A DNA stretch of 64,000 bases from NCBI GenBank assembly GCA_041391225.1, contig JAWKOL010000012.1:124001-188000 (forward strand), written 5' to 3'. Made by a program: the position numbers and the translations under genes. This document shows positions 16,593-27,210 of this stretch, piece after piece (the first letter of the stretch is position 1; each line of letters begins with the position of its first letter). Below the pieces are notes generated by a model. That model saw nothing but the letters and a program-made list of their open reading frames with translations. It did no database searches and had not been told where the DNA came from. Origin of the DNA: RI-153 sp041391225 (lineage in GTDB: Bacteria > Chloroflexota > Anaerolineae > Caldilineales > Caldilineaceae).

Positions 16593-18503
16593 ATGCCTAA
16601 CGGACTTCCAGCCCAAAACGGCCACAATGGCCATCAGAACGGGGACCGTCAGAACGGCAACGGTCTGATCCCGCTCGAAGACCTGCTGCCGGCGACGCCA
16701 CGCAAGCGTGAGCGTCCGCTGAAAGTCATGCTGCTCTTCCCGCCCAACTGGACGCCCACCATGCCCCACCTGGCGCTGCCGACGTTGACGGCCTACCTGC
16801 GCCAACACGATGTGACGGTGATCCAGCGTGATCTCAATGTGGAAGTGTTCGACGCGCTGCTGCGCCGCGAGGCCGTCCTTGATGCGGTGACGCTGTTACA
16901 GCAGCGTTTTGCCTCGTCGGCAGGACGACCGCAGCGCGGCCCGTCACCGCCGCCGGATCGGGTGCAGTGGGCGCTGCGCAATGGACCTATGCTGGCGGCT
17001 GAGATTGACAAAGCCGTTGCCACCCTGCGCAGTGAAGCCTTTTTCGACGGCCCCGTTGGCTTGCGTGCCTTTCAAACCGTCGTCGACGCACTCGAAGTTC
17101 TGTCCCTCCCCTATTTCCCTGCTTATCTCACATTACAGACATACGAGGCCGCCGGCCCGGTGGACAGCAGTCGCTTTTTGCTGCAAGCCGTGCGCGACCC
17201 GCGGCACAACATGTTCCTCGATCTTTTCCGGCGTATTTTGCTTCCCGATATCGTTACCGAAAACCCCGACGTGGTGGGGATCTCGATCCCGTCCATGGCG
17301 CAGATGTTGCCGGGGATGACGGCGGCGCACCTGATCAAAGAGGCTGGGCTGGGCTGTCATGTCAGCATCGGTGGGCCGCACATCAGCATGTTGCGCGAGG
17401 AACTGCCCAAAGCGCCGCAGATGTTCCAGTTGATCGACAGCGCCGTGGTCTTCGACGGGGAAGTGCCGCTGCTGCAATTGGTGGAAGCCGTGGGCGAAGG
17501 ACGTAGCCTCGATCACATCCCCAATCTGGTGCATCGAGCGGGCGACGACGTGCGGGTCAACGCGCGCAAGGACCCGGAGAAGATCACCAACCTGCCCATC
17601 CCCGATTTCGACGGCCTACCGTTGGATCGTTACCTGGCCCCGCGCCTGGCGCTACCACTGCTCACAGCGCGCGGCTGCTACTTCGGCAAGTGCGCCTTCT
17701 GCAACGTCGGCTACGGCGAAGCGGAATCGTTCAGCCAACTGCGAGCGCAAAATCTGGCCGATCAGATGCTGGCGCTACACGAAAAGTACGGCGTGGCGCA
17801 TATCTTCTTCTCCGACGAAGCGGTGACGCCGCGCAACCTGCGCGATCTCTCCCGCATCATGCAGGAGAAAGGCACGCCTGTCACCTGGGGCGGGTGTGTG
17901 CGCTTCGAGAAGGTGATCAGCGGCGAGTTGCTCCAGGACATGTACGCCGGCGGCTGTCGCATGATCCTCTTCGGGTTGGAGAGCGCGTCCGCCGCCATCA
18001 TCGAGCAGATGATCAAAGGCACGGCGCTAGATGACATGAGCCGCATCCTGCGTCAGAGCAGCGAAGCCGGCATCTGGAACCACACCTTTTTCTTCTTCGG
18101 CTTCCCTGGTGAGACGATCAACCACGCCCAAGAGACGGTGAATTTTCTCTACGCGCACAAACCCTACATCAACTCCGCGGCCATGGGGACATTCCTCATG
18201 GAGCGCTATTCCCCAGCGCACCGCTACCCCGAATCGTTCGGCGTCAAACGCATCATCGAAGACCCCGACAAAGATCTGGCCATCTACTTCGACTACGAAG
18301 TGGCAGCCGGTATGGACGAACGCCTGGCCGATCTCGTACATGACCGTTTCCTGGAGACGTTGCCCAAGAAGTCTTACCCACAGTTCTACGTAAGCGACGT
18401 CTACCGGTTCCTGTACGCCAATTACCTCAGCGAGCAGCAGACCGACTTGCCGCCGTGGCTGGTGCCGCAGAATGTGGCGACGCAGAATGTGGCGACGCGC
18501 TGA
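16593..18503 (+). CDS. B12-binding-domain-type radical SAM protein, 636 aa
   Basis: The N-terminus is an Asn/Gly-rich low-complexity stretch (residues about 1-25). A cobalamin-binding-like Rossmann domain follows (VMLLFPPNWTPTMPHLALPTL at the start, then NPDVVGISIPSM and HVSIGGPHISM). The radical SAM domain has its cluster cysteines in RGCYFGKCAFC (C362, C367, C370; a Cx4Cx2C spacing) followed by FFSDEAVTP and FGFPGETINHAQET. There is an unusually long linker between B12 strands. It lies 30 nt after the ABC ATPase and reads in the same direction as the transporter, so it is probably co-expressed. Reaction unknown; methylation or rearrangement of an imported or exported molecule is possible. 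Confidence 0.82.
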   Translation: MPNGLPAQNGHNGHQNGDRQNGNGLIPLEDLLPATPRKRERPLKVMLLFPPNWTPTMPHLALPTLTAYLRQHDVTVIQRDLNVEVFDALLRREAVLDAVTLLQQRFASSAGRPQRGPSPPPDRVQWALRNGPMLAAEIDKAVATLRSEAFFDGPVGLRAFQTVVDALEVLSLPYFPAYLTLQTYEAAGPVDSSRFLLQAVRDPRHNMFLDLFRRILLPDIVTENPDVVGISIPSMAQMLPGMTAAHLIKEAGLGCHVSIGGPHISMLREELPKAPQMFQLIDSAVVFDGEVPLLQLVEAVGEGRSLDHIPNLVHRAGDDVRVNARKDPEKITNLPIPDFDGLPLDRYLAPRLALPLLTARGCYFGKCAFCNVGYGEAESFSQLRAQNLADQMLALHEKYGVAHIFFSDEAVTPRNLRDLSRIMQEKGTPVTWGGCVRFEKVISGELLQDMYAGGCRMILFGLESASAAIIEQMIKGTALDDMSRILRQSSEAGIWNHTFFFFGFPGETINHAQETVNFLYAHKPYINSAAMGTFLMERYSPAHRYPESFGVKRIIEDPDKDLAIYFDYEVAAGMDERLADLVHDRFLETLPKKSYPQFYVSDVYRFLYANYLSEQQTDLPPWLVPQNVATQNVATR

Positions 18504-18514
18504 GTGAGAACGGA

Positions 18515-18619
18515 GTAATACGTAATTCGTAATGCGTAATTCGTCAACGGCGATATGTCCCAATTGGGAGCCATCGTGTCAACCAATTACGCATTACGTA
18601 TCACGCATTACGCATCACC
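18515..18619. repeat. Hairpin repeat, TAATTCG/TAATGCG family
   Basis: The left arm GTAATTCGTAATGCGTAATT (from about 18522) faces the right arm AATTACGCATTACGTATCAC, extended to 18619, around a loop of about 45 nt holding CCCAATTGGG. It lies between the radical SAM gene and the substrate-binding protein. Confidence 0.85.
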
Positions 18620-18732
18620 TCGGTTGTACCGTACTGCGTGAACCCTCCGGGCCTCCGCCCACCACGTAGTGCGCAGTCGATACAGCAGTTGTTTGAAGTC
18701 TTTAGTTTTCCTTTCACACAGGAGGTACAAGC

Positions 18733-20756
18733 ATGCGAAGACTCGTGAATCGAGGCGTCTCTCGACGCGAATTCCTGAGGCTCTCCGCCGTAGCCACCGC
18801 CGGCGTCGTCACCGTCGCCTGTGGCGCTGCCGGTGAGCCTGCCCCGGATGCCGCCGCACCGGCCGCCCCCACATCGGCCCCTGCTGCCGAATCCGCCGCG
18901 CCCGCCGCCGCGCCATCCACGTACAACGAAGCCCCCATGCTGGCCGATCTCGTCGCCCAGGGCCAACTGCCCCCTGTCGATGAACGTCTGCCCAGCAACC
19001 CGATGGTCATGCCCGTTGCCGAATCCACCGGCAACTACGGCGGCACCATGCGCCGTGGTTTCAGCGGCGTCTCCGACCGCTGGGGTCCGACCAAGTTGCA
19101 GGACCGCGGTTTGGCCTGGTACGACCAAAACCTGAACCTACAGCCCCGCATGATCGAATCGTGGGAACTCAGCGACGACGGCAAGGAATGGACTTTCTAC
19201 ATTCGCCCCGGCACCAAGTGGTCCGACGGTGCGCCGTTGACCGCTAACGATGTGCGGTGGTGGTGGGACAACGAGCAGAACAACACCGACATCACACCCG
19301 CTATCGGCGGCGCCTGGGTTCGGGCACCGAACGCACACCCATGTCGGTGGAAGTGATCGACGACAACACCTTCAAGTTCATCTACGCCGATCCGAAACCG
19401 TTGTTGCTCTACAGTGTAGCCCGTATCACCAACGCCGTGTTCGCGCCTGGTCACTACATGTCGCAGTTCCACATGGAACTCACCGACGACACTGCCAAGC
19501 TCGAAGCTGACACCGCTGCCGCCGGGTTCAACAGTTGGTCGGAATACTACGTCGACCGCCAGAACTGGTACATGAACCCCGACAAGCCCAGCTTTGGCCC
19601 GTGGATCTCGAAGAATGCGCTGTCCAACGAACTCTTCGTCATGGAGCGCAATCCCTACTTCTTCGCCGTGGACCAGGATGGCAACCAGTTGCCCTACATC
19701 GACACCGTCAACCATCGCCTGTTCGAGAACCCTGAAGTCTTCAGCCTGCGTGTGGTCAACGGCGAAATCGACTTCCGGGGTCGCCACGTGCAGTTGGCCA
19801 ACTTCACCCTCTACAAAGAGAACGAAGAAGCCGGCGACTACCAGGTCTTCATCGGCTCCAGCGCAGGCCATCCTGCGGTGCAGTTGAACCTGACCACCAA
19901 GAACGAACGACTGCGTGAGTTCTTCAACAACCGTGACGTACGCATCGCCCTGTCCCATGCCGTGGACCGCGTTGCGCTCAACGAACTGGTCTTCGACGGT
20001 CTGCTCACCCCGCGCCAGTACAGCCCGCTGGAAAAATCACCGCAGGCGTACCCCGAACAGGCCAACGCCTACATCGAATACGATGTGGACCAGGCCAATG
20101 CCCTGCTCGACGGCGCTGGCTATGCCGAGAAGAACGCCGACGGCATGCGCGTCTGGCCCGGCACCGATGAGGCGATCAGCTTCACCATCGAAATGCACGA
20201 TGCGCCCGGTTCACAGGGCGAAGACTTCTCGCTGCAGGTGATCGAGTACTACAAGGCTGTGGGCGTCAATGCAGCGTACAAGTACTTCGAGCGCTCCCTC
20301 TACACTGAGCACTACGAATCCAACGAGATCGAAGGCGCTTCGTGGGGCGGCGACCGCACCGTGTTGCCGATGGCAGCGCCCATCATCTTCATCTGCGAAC
20401 AGCCCGACCGCCCGTGGGCAGCTGCCTGGTCGCTGTGGCGTCTGGACAAGACCGACCCCAACGGCGAAGAACCGCCTGCCGACCACTGGGTCTGGGACCT
20501 GTGGAACACCTGGGGCGCGCTGGCCGTCGAACCTGACGAAGCCACCCGCAACGACATGTTCCGCCAGATCCTCGACGTCTGGAAGGACGAACTGCCCATG
20601 ATCGGTTACCTGGGCGAATCGCCGGCCTTGATCATCGTCAAGAACGGCATGCGCAACTACCTGCCCGGCTACCCGGTGGACGACCCAACCGGTGACGAGC
20701 ACCTGCTCAACACCGAAACATACTTCTGGGACAATCCTGAAGATCACACGGCGTAA
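18733..20756 (+). pseudogene. oppA: ABC transporter substrate-binding lipoprotein, SBP family 5 (one frameshift)
   Basis: Start ATG at 18733 follows AGGAGG. A Tat signal (SRREFLRL, residues 10-17) runs into a lipobox ending TVAC, so Cys30 would be lipidated; an Ala/Pro-rich tether follows. The family-5 binding core shows YDQNLNLQPRMIESWELSDD, WTFYIRPGTKWSDG and, later, RDVRIALSHAVDRVALNE. The frame breaks near 19330 (after GGAW); one missing base restores SGTERTPMSVEVIDDN and a single protein of about 674 aa. It captures the solute outside the membrane for the permeases that follow. Confidence 0.85.
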
Positions 20757-20762
20757 GTAGTT

Positions 20763-20942
20763 TGTGATGCGTGATTCGTGTTGCGTGGGTTGAGTTTCTG
20801 TTGCTTGAATTGGGTTGATCCAGGTGTGGATAGTGCGTAGTGCGTTTACGCATTACGCACTACGCACTATCCTTGTACGAGACAACAATCAATTCGCGGC
20901 GGCAACATCCTCCACCCACGAATCACGCAACACGAATCACGT
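20763..20942. repeat. Nested hairpin repeats, GTGATTCG and GTGCGTA words
   Basis: The outer arms GTGATGCGTGATTCGTGTTG (20765-20784) and the reverse words ending at 20940 enclose a perfect 18-bp stem: arms 20828-20845 and 20855-20872, loop TTACGCATT. It lies between the substrate binder and the first permease, a place where transporter operons often attenuate. Confidence 0.85.
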
Positions 20943-20983
20943 TCCCCCCGTTTTTGGTTCTTATCCTGCTTCTGGAGGCTTGA

Positions 20984-21973
20984 ATGGTTGTCTTTATTAT
21001 CCGGCGCGTTCTGTACATGATCCCGACACTGATTGCGGTTTCGATCCTGTCGTTTGTGATCATCCAACTTCCCCCTGGCGACTTCCTGACCTCCTATGCG
21101 GCGCAGTTACGCCAGCAAGGCGATATCATTGACGAAACGCAACTCGAAGCACTGCGCCAGCGCTATGGCTTTGGTGAACCCGTTTACGTACAGTACTTCA
21201 AATGGGTGAGCGGCATCATTACGCGCGGAGACTGGGGACAGTCGTTCGAGTGGCAACGCCCGGTGAAGGAACTGATCTGGGAGCGGCTGGGGCTGACAAT
21301 GGCTGTATCATTCTCGGCGCTCATGGTCAGTTGGGTGGTGGCCATCCCGATTGGGGTCTATTCGGCCACACACCAATATTCGTGGCTCGACTATATATTA
21401 ACAACCATAAGTTTCGTGGGCCTGGGTACACCAGGCTTCCTATTGGCATTGGTAGTGTTGTTCTTGGTGCAATCTCAGTTTGGCATGAATGTGAGCGGCC
21501 TGTTCTCTGAGGAATTTATGCTGGCGCCTTGGAGTTGGGCCAAATTCATGGACATGCTCTCGCACCTGTGGGTACCCATGCTGATCGTAGCGGTCAGCAG
21601 CACAGCCGGCAACATCCGCATCACCCGCGCAAATCTGCTCGACGAACTAAACAAGCCCTACGTGGAAACCGCCCGCGCCAAGGGCGTTTCGGAAATGAAA
21701 TTGATCTGGAAGTACCCGGTGCGTGTGGCGCTCAATCCCTTCTTCAGCACTGTGGGCTGGTCGCTGGCGACGCTGGTCTCCGGCACGACGCTGGTGGCGT
21801 TGGTCCTCAGCCTGCAAACTACAGGCCCCATGATGCTGCGCGCCCTTACTTCACAGGACATGTACCTGGCCGGTAGCTTCCTCTTCCTGCTCAGCACCCT
21901 CACCGTGATCGGCACCTTGATCTCAGACATCCTGCTGGCGCTCGTCGATCCGCGCATTCGGCTTGAAATGTAA
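20984..21973 (+). CDS. oppB: ABC transporter permease, OppB/DppB-like, 329 aa
   Basis: A typical BPD-type inner-membrane permease. The first helix is IIRRVLYMIPTLIAVSILSF (residues about 4-23), followed by the PPGDFLTSYAAQLRQQG segment, several helices and the cytoplasmic EAA loop (LDELNKPYVETARAKGVSE) that contacts the ATPases. It ends LLALVDPRIRLEM, the standard OppB terminus. Start ATG at 20984 follows TGGAGG. It pairs with the OppC-like permease 72 nt downstream. Confidence 0.92.
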   Translation: MVVFIIRRVLYMIPTLIAVSILSFVIIQLPPGDFLTSYAAQLRQQGDIIDETQLEALRQRYGFGEPVYVQYFKWVSGIITRGDWGQSFEWQRPVKELIWERLGLTMAVSFSALMVSWVVAIPIGVYSATHQYSWLDYILTTISFVGLGTPGFLLALVVLFLVQSQFGMNVSGLFSEEFMLAPWSWAKFMDMLSHLWVPMLIVAVSSTAGNIRITRANLLDELNKPYVETARAKGVSEMKLIWKYPVRVALNPFFSTVGWSLATLVSGTTLVALVLSLQTTGPMMLRALTSQDMYLAGSFLFLLSTLTVIGTLISDILLALVDPRIRLEM

Positions 21974-22005
21974 AGCCGAGCTTGACGCAAACGAGCCTTG
22001 CATAG

Positions 22006-22042
22006 TCGAGACTAGAGACTAGAGATTAGAAATTGGGAGATT
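22006..22042. repeat. AGACTAG 7-nt word repeat
   Basis: GAGACTAGAGACTAGAGATT and following: three to four heptamers (AGACTAG, AGATTAG) just before the OppC-like gene. Only one arm is visible. Confidence 0.7.
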
Positions 22043-22045
22043 GAG

Positions 22046-23230
22046 ATGCAGAATGTAGAAAAACGATCGTGGTTGGATCGGGTCGAAGATGAGGAGCTTC
22101 TCCGCGAAGACGATCTCCTCGAAGATGAAGTTAAAGAAGAGAAGGTCTCCGTCGCGTCCTATGCGCAGTTGATGTGGTGGCGCTTCCTCAAACACAAATT
22201 GGCGCTCATCAGCGCCGTGATCATCGTGATCCTCTATACGGTGGCGGCGTTCGCTGAGTTTGTGGCGCCGTACGATCCCGAAAATTCGTTCATCATGTAC
22301 AAGTACTCGCCGCCTACCGCCATCCACATCATGGATGAAGAGGGCAACCTGCGCCGCCCGTTCGTGTACGGCATCATCCGCGAACGCGATCCGGAGACGC
22401 TGCGCAACATCTACAACGAAGACAAATCGGTGATCTACCCAATCCGCTTCTTCGTCGAAGGCCCTGAGTACAAAATGTGGAATCTGTGGACGATGAACAC
22501 CCACCTCTTCGGGCTGGACGCCGACCGCGAGGTGCAGGGACTCTTCCTTTTGGGCGCTGATCGATTGGGACGTGATCTCTTCTCGCGGCTCGTCTACGGC
22601 GCGCGGATCTCGTTGACCATCGGCCTGGTCTCCGTGGTGATCAGCCTGGTGGTGGGGATCATTTTGGGCGGCATATCAGGCTTCTACGGCGGCGCCATCG
22701 ACAACGCCATCCAACGCCTGATCGAGTTCATCCGCTCGATCCCCGAAATCCCGCTGATCATGGCGCTGGCCGCGGCGCTGCCCGCCGACTGGCCCGTGGT
22801 GCGCCTCTACTTCGGCGTCACGGTGCTGCTGGCCTTCGTGGGGTGGACGGGCCTGGCGCGTGTGGTGCGCGGTCGCTTCCTCAGCCTGCGCGAAGAAGAC
22901 TTCGTGATGGCGGCCCGCTTCGCCGGTTCCAGCGAAATGCGCATCATTTTGCGCCACATGTTGCCCTCGTTCCTCAGCCACATCATCGCCTCGCTCACGC
23001 TCTCGATCCCCGGCATCATCCTTTCGGAGACGGGCTTGAGCTTCATCGGGTTGGGGCTGCGTGCGCCGGCCATCAGTTGGGGCGTGTTGCTGCAAGAGGC
23101 GCAGAATCTGCGGTCGGTGGCGCTTGCGCCCTGGGTGCTCACGCCGGCCATCGCCGTGGTGATCACCGTGTTGGCCTTCAACTTCCTCGGCGACGGCATC
23201 CGCGACGCCGCGGACCCGTACGCGAAGTAA
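22046..23230 (+). CDS. oppC: ABC transporter permease, OppC-like with extracytoplasmic insertion, 394 aa
   Basis: Longer than ordinary OppC (about 300 aa). An acidic N-terminal tail of about 45 residues precedes the first helix (LALISAVIIVILYTVAAFAE). About 100 residues then follow before the core, including YPIRFFVEGPEYKMWNL and THLFGLDADREVQG, expected outside the membrane. The permease core follows (GADRLGRDLFSRLVYGARIS, EAA loop region AARFAGSSEMRIILRHMLPS). From memory, this insertion occurs in Opp-type transporters that carry oligosaccharides in thermophiles. 18 nt separate it from the OppD-like gene. Confidence 0.9.
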   Translation: MQNVEKRSWLDRVEDEELLREDDLLEDEVKEEKVSVASYAQLMWWRFLKHKLALISAVIIVILYTVAAFAEFVAPYDPENSFIMYKYSPPTAIHIMDEEGNLRRPFVYGIIRERDPETLRNIYNEDKSVIYPIRFFVEGPEYKMWNLWTMNTHLFGLDADREVQGLFLLGADRLGRDLFSRLVYGARISLTIGLVSVVISLVVGIILGGISGFYGGAIDNAIQRLIEFIRSIPEIPLIMALAAALPADWPVVRLYFGVTVLLAFVGWTGLARVVRGRFLSLREEDFVMAARFAGSSEMRIILRHMLPSFLSHIIASLTLSIPGIILSETGLSFIGLGLRAPAISWGVLLQEAQNLRSVALAPWVLTPAIAVVITVLAFNFLGDGIRDAADPYAK

Positions 23231-23248
23231 CCTGGATAGGAGAACTAC

Positions 23249-24325
23249 ATGGCAACTGTGCCTGTTACATCTGCCCCACCGAGCGCGAAGTCGTCTGACA
23301 ACCAGGACGTTGTGCTGGAGGTCAAAGGGCTGAAGACCCACTTCTTCTTGCAGCAGGGCATCGTGCGTGCGGTCGAAGACGTCGATTTCACCGTGTTGCG
23401 TGGGCAAACGGTGGGCATCGTGGGCGAAAGCGGCTGCGGCAAGTCGGTGATGGCGCGTTCCGTCATGTCCATTGTGCCGCCGCCGGGGCGCATTGTGGAA
23501 GGCGAAATCCTCTTCCATCGCAGCATCGAACGCAACGGCAGCATCACCAAAGACGTGGTCGACATGGCCGCGCTCGATCCCAAAGGCCCCGAAGCGCGTT
23601 CGATCCGCGGCGACGAGATCTCCATGGTCTTCCAGGAACCGATGACGTCGCTCAGCCCCGTCCACACCATCGGCAACCAGATCATGGAAGCCATTCTGCT
23701 CCACCAGGACGTGGACAAAGCCGGCGCACGCCGCATCGCCCTCAACATGCTAGAACGCGTGGGCATGCCCAATCCCGATCTGGTGATCGACCGCTATCCT
23801 TACCAGTTGAGCGGCGGCATGCGTCAACGCGCCATGATCGCGATGGCGCTCTCGTGCCAGCCATCGGTGCTCATCGCCGACGAGCCGACCACGGCGCTGG
23901 ACGTGACCACGCAGGCGCAGATCCTGTCTTTGATGAAGGAATTGCAAGACGACCTGGGCATGGCCATCATCTTCATCACCCACGATCTGGGCGTCATCGC
24001 GCAGATGGCCGACTTTGTGGTGGTGATGTATCTGGGCGAAGTGGTGGAAATGGCCGACGTGGAAACGCTCTTCTACGATCCCAAGCACCCGTACACGCGG
24101 GCGTTGTTGCGTTCGATCCCGCTGCTCGGGCGCAAGTCGGCGCAGGACATCACCAGCCGGCTGATGGCAATCCGCGGCACGGTGCCTGATCCGTACTCGA
24201 TCCCCAAGGGTTGCCCGTTCCATCCCCGTTGCCGCAACGCCATCAAAGGCGTCTGCGACCAAAAAGATCCGCCTTTCCTCACCCTGGAAGGCGGCCACAA
24301 AGTGCGGTGTGTACTCTATGAATAG
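23249..24325 (+). CDS. oppD: ABC transporter ATP-binding protein, OppD/DppD-like, 358 aa
   Basis: Walker A is GESGCGKSVMARS, the signature is LSGGMRQRAMIAMAL, and Walker B is VLIADEPTTALD. The C-terminal Cys-containing extension (PKGCPFHPRCRNAIKGVC) is the oligopeptide-transporter type. ATG at 23249 follows GGATAGGAG. It forms the ATPase heterodimer with the gene at 15492, which is unusually far upstream (7 kb). Its stop overlaps the start of the next gene at 24318 by 8 nt, so that gene belongs to the same transcript. Confidence 0.92.
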   Translation: MATVPVTSAPPSAKSSDNQDVVLEVKGLKTHFFLQQGIVRAVEDVDFTVLRGQTVGIVGESGCGKSVMARSVMSIVPPPGRIVEGEILFHRSIERNGSITKDVVDMAALDPKGPEARSIRGDEISMVFQEPMTSLSPVHTIGNQIMEAILLHQDVDKAGARRIALNMLERVGMPNPDLVIDRYPYQLSGGMRQRAMIAMALSCQPSVLIADEPTTALDVTTQAQILSLMKELQDDLGMAIIFITHDLGVIAQMADFVVVMYLGEVVEMADVETLFYDPKHPYTRALLRSIPLLGRKSAQDITSRLMAIRGTVPDPYSIPKGCPFHPRCRNAIKGVCDQKDPPFLTLEGGHKVRCVLYE

Positions 24326-26893
24326 CCAATCTGCGGTCAATACGCCGGCCTGGTTGACCTATCCCCTGGTGGATGGTTTCATCCACGACTGGTTGACCGC
24401 CGGACCTGTTGCGCTGCCGGTGCATGATCTGGACAAGTTCACCGGCGCCGACTACAAGCTACAGATCGCCCGCAGCCGCTACCGCCCCACATCCGAAGTC
24501 GATGAAACGCCGCTCGAACGGGCGGCGTTTTCACCGTCCGGCGCGGAGACGCCGTTGATGTGGCGCGCTCTATCGCTGCGAAGACGATCACTTCGTCGAT
24601 TTTTCCCGCTTCCACCACACCTGTCACCACTTGATCTCGTGGGCCTACTGCCGTGTGGACAGCCCTACGGCACAGACGGTTGCGGCGCAGCTCACCACCA
24701 ACGCCCGCCGACATCTGGGTCAACGGCGAACATGTCCACCGCACCGAGCAGATTTCGCACCAACTGCCTGCCTCGTCGACCATGTCGTTCGAGCTGACGG
24801 CGGGGGAAAATGCGATCCTGGTGCGTTTTGAAGGGATCGCGGTGCGTGAGTGTCCTTACGTCATGGCGCTCAAAGTGGACGGGGACGATCTCAGTGTCGC
24901 CCTGCCCACCACCATCGAGCCGGCCAAGCGGCGCAGCGACTGGAAATGCTGATGGCGCGAAGCTATCTCGATCGTGACGTCATCACGCCATGAAGAGATC
25001 ACGCTCTACGTCCCCGAGGGGCAGACGTTGGCGACGCGACTGACGGCGCGCTTGCAACGTCCTGACGGGCGCACCTATTCCGAGCACGATACCAAGGGTG
25101 AAAAGCGCGACAAGATTATCATGGGCAAGGGTTACCAGTTCCCAGAAGATCGCTATCGCGTTGTGCTGCTGCCCGATCTGAACGATTACTACGTCAATAA
25201 TTTCCGCGTGGAGCGCGCCTACGACATGTACATCGTGGGCAATCGCGAGTATAGCACCGGTCGCTACGGCAGCTACCAGGAACGTCGCTTCGAAGCGCTG
25301 CGCGACGCCGCCGGGCGCAAGGTGAACGTCTTCGCCGAGATTGCCAAGATGGAACTGGGCTGGTGGGATCTGGTGGATCGTCAACCGATCCTCGACACCA
25401 TCGACATGATCAACAGCCGCGCCGATTGCAGCGACTTCTACCTGGTGGGCCTGCTGGGCATGGTGGGCCGCTACATCGAGACGCCCGGCTTCCCACAGGA
25501 TCTCGTCGATCCGCTCAAGGCGTGTTTCCTCAACTTCCGCTATTGGATGGACGAACCGGGCAGCGACGCCATGTGCTTCTGGTCGGAGAATCACCAGATC
25601 CTCTTCCACACGTGCGAGGTGTTGGCCGGTCAACTGCTGCCCGAGGAGACCTTCACCAACGCCAACATGACCGGCGAAGAACACCGCGTCAAGGGCGAAC
25701 GCATGGCGCTTTCGTGGCTGCGCAAGCGCGCCGCCGGCGGCTTCCGCGAGTGGGATTCCAACACCTACTTCGAGGAAGACGTGCTGGCGCTGTCGCACCT
25801 GGCCGATCTGGCCGAAGACGACGACGTGCGCGAGATGGCGACGGTTGTCCTCGACAAGCTCTTCTTCTCGCTGGCGATGAACTCGTTCAAGGGCGTCTTC
25901 GGTTCCACGCATGGACGCACCTACACGCCGTACATCAAGGGCGGCTACCTGGAACCGACGTCGGGGATGGGGCGCATGTTGTGGGGCAAAGGCATCTTCA
26001 ACGACCGCATCCTGGGGACGGTGAGCCTGGCCTGCGCCGTGAGCTATCTGCTGCCGCCGGTGATCGAGGCCATCGCGCTGGATCCCAGCGCCGAAATCTG
26101 GAACCGTGAGCGCCACGCCGGGCAGATGCAGCAGTGGTGCGATCTGGCCGAAGGCGATTGGGAAGTCAACAAGGTCACCTACAAGACGCCGGACTACATG
26201 CTGGCGTCGGCGCAGGACTACCAGCCGGGCCAGAAAGGCTACCAGCAGCACATCTGGCAGGCCACGATGAGCCCCGAAGCAGTGGTCTTTGTGACGCATC
26301 CGCCCTGCATCAGCGAGGAAGGTTCACACCGGCCCAACTTCTGGCACGGCAACGTCGTCCTGCCGCGTGTGGCGCAGTGGAAGGACGCGCTGATCGCCGT
26401 CCACAATCTGCCCGCGGACGACTGGCTGGGCTTCACCCACGCCTACTTCCCCACCTATGCATTCGACGAACACACGATCCGCGACGGTTGGGCCTTTGCC
26501 CGCGTCGGCGACGGCTACCTCGCCATCACCGCCGCCCAAGGAATCGAACTGGTGACCCGCGGCAAGAGCGCGCTGCGTGAGCTGCGCTCGTACGGTCACC
26601 AGAATGTGTGGCTGGTGCAGATGGGCCGCACCGCCCAGGACGGCAGCTTCGAAGCCTTCCAAAGCGACGTCATGTCCAACCACGTCACCTTCGATGGCCT
26701 CAACGTCGAAATGGAAACACAGCGCGGCGAAACACTCAGCTTCGGCTGGGAAGGTCCACTGTGCGTGGACGGCGTGGAAACCGCCATCACCGGCTTCGAT
26801 CACTACGATAACCCGTACAGCCAGACGCCGCTGAATGCGGAGACGATGGAGATTGGGTTTCAGGATCTGGTGGTGCGGCTGAAATTTGCGTAA
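24318..26893 (+). pseudogene. Large unassigned protein A (paralogue of the gene at 28251), N-terminal part frameshifted
   Basis: The reconstructed product is about 855 aa. The N-terminal beta-rich part (24318-24960) is spread over three frames: TYPLVDGFIHDWLTAG, then HFVDFSRFHHTCHHLISWAY, then ADIWVNGEHVHRTEQISHQL, then LEMLMARSYLDRDVIT. From 24974 a long intact frame carries a helical-repeat domain with SENHQILFHTCEVLAGQLLP, SNTYFEEDVLALSHLADLAE and GVFGSTHGRTYTPYIKGG, then a beta-rich end. At least four indels fall in the first 650 bp and none after. The fold resembles (alpha/alpha) barrel glycosidases or lyases, but I cannot assign a family. Overlap with oppD ties it to the transporter. 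Confidence 0.65.
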
Positions 26894-27176
26894 TGCGTGA
26901 TGCGTAATTCGTGTAGGATCTGATTTCTTAGGACATCTCAGAATTTTAATGATCCACGAAGGCACACGAAGCACCACGAAGAGGAGAAGAGAAGGACGCG
27001 GATTTCAGGATTTGTCGGACAGCAGAGCGGAAAAGCTTTCGGCCTGTCCTTTTCTGCCTTCGTGGATCTTCGTGTGCCTTCGTGGATCATTATTTCTCTG
27101 GTTTCTCCTTATGCTTGGAACAAGCGGTTTTCAAGTTTAGAATTCAGAAACTCAACCGAAAAATTACGCATTACGT
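26889..27176. repeat. Nested repeats: TAATGCG outer arms, CACGAAGG inner hairpin
   Basis: TAATGCGTGATGCGTAATTC begins at the stop of protein A and faces AATTACGCATTACG at about 27162-27175. Inside, CCACGAAGGCACACGAAG (26953 on) faces TTCGTGTGCCTTCGTGGATC ending near 27089. Two word families are thus nested in one gap of 317 bp, which holds nothing else. Confidence 0.8.
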
Positions 27177-27210
27177 TCTGAACCGGTCTAGAAACGAGGA
27201 ACACCCCCCC

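Noticed and set aside
15071..24325. RiPP or peptide-natural-product cluster around the radical SAM gene
   Set aside because: No short precursor-like gene with a ribosome site was found in the gaps, and no protease, cyclase or dedicated exporter is present.
24983..26299. A 438-codon minus-strand open frame inside protein A
   Set aside because: Antisense shadow of a high-GC gene. The plus strand has family-like motifs shared with the paralogue at 28251, the minus strand has none.
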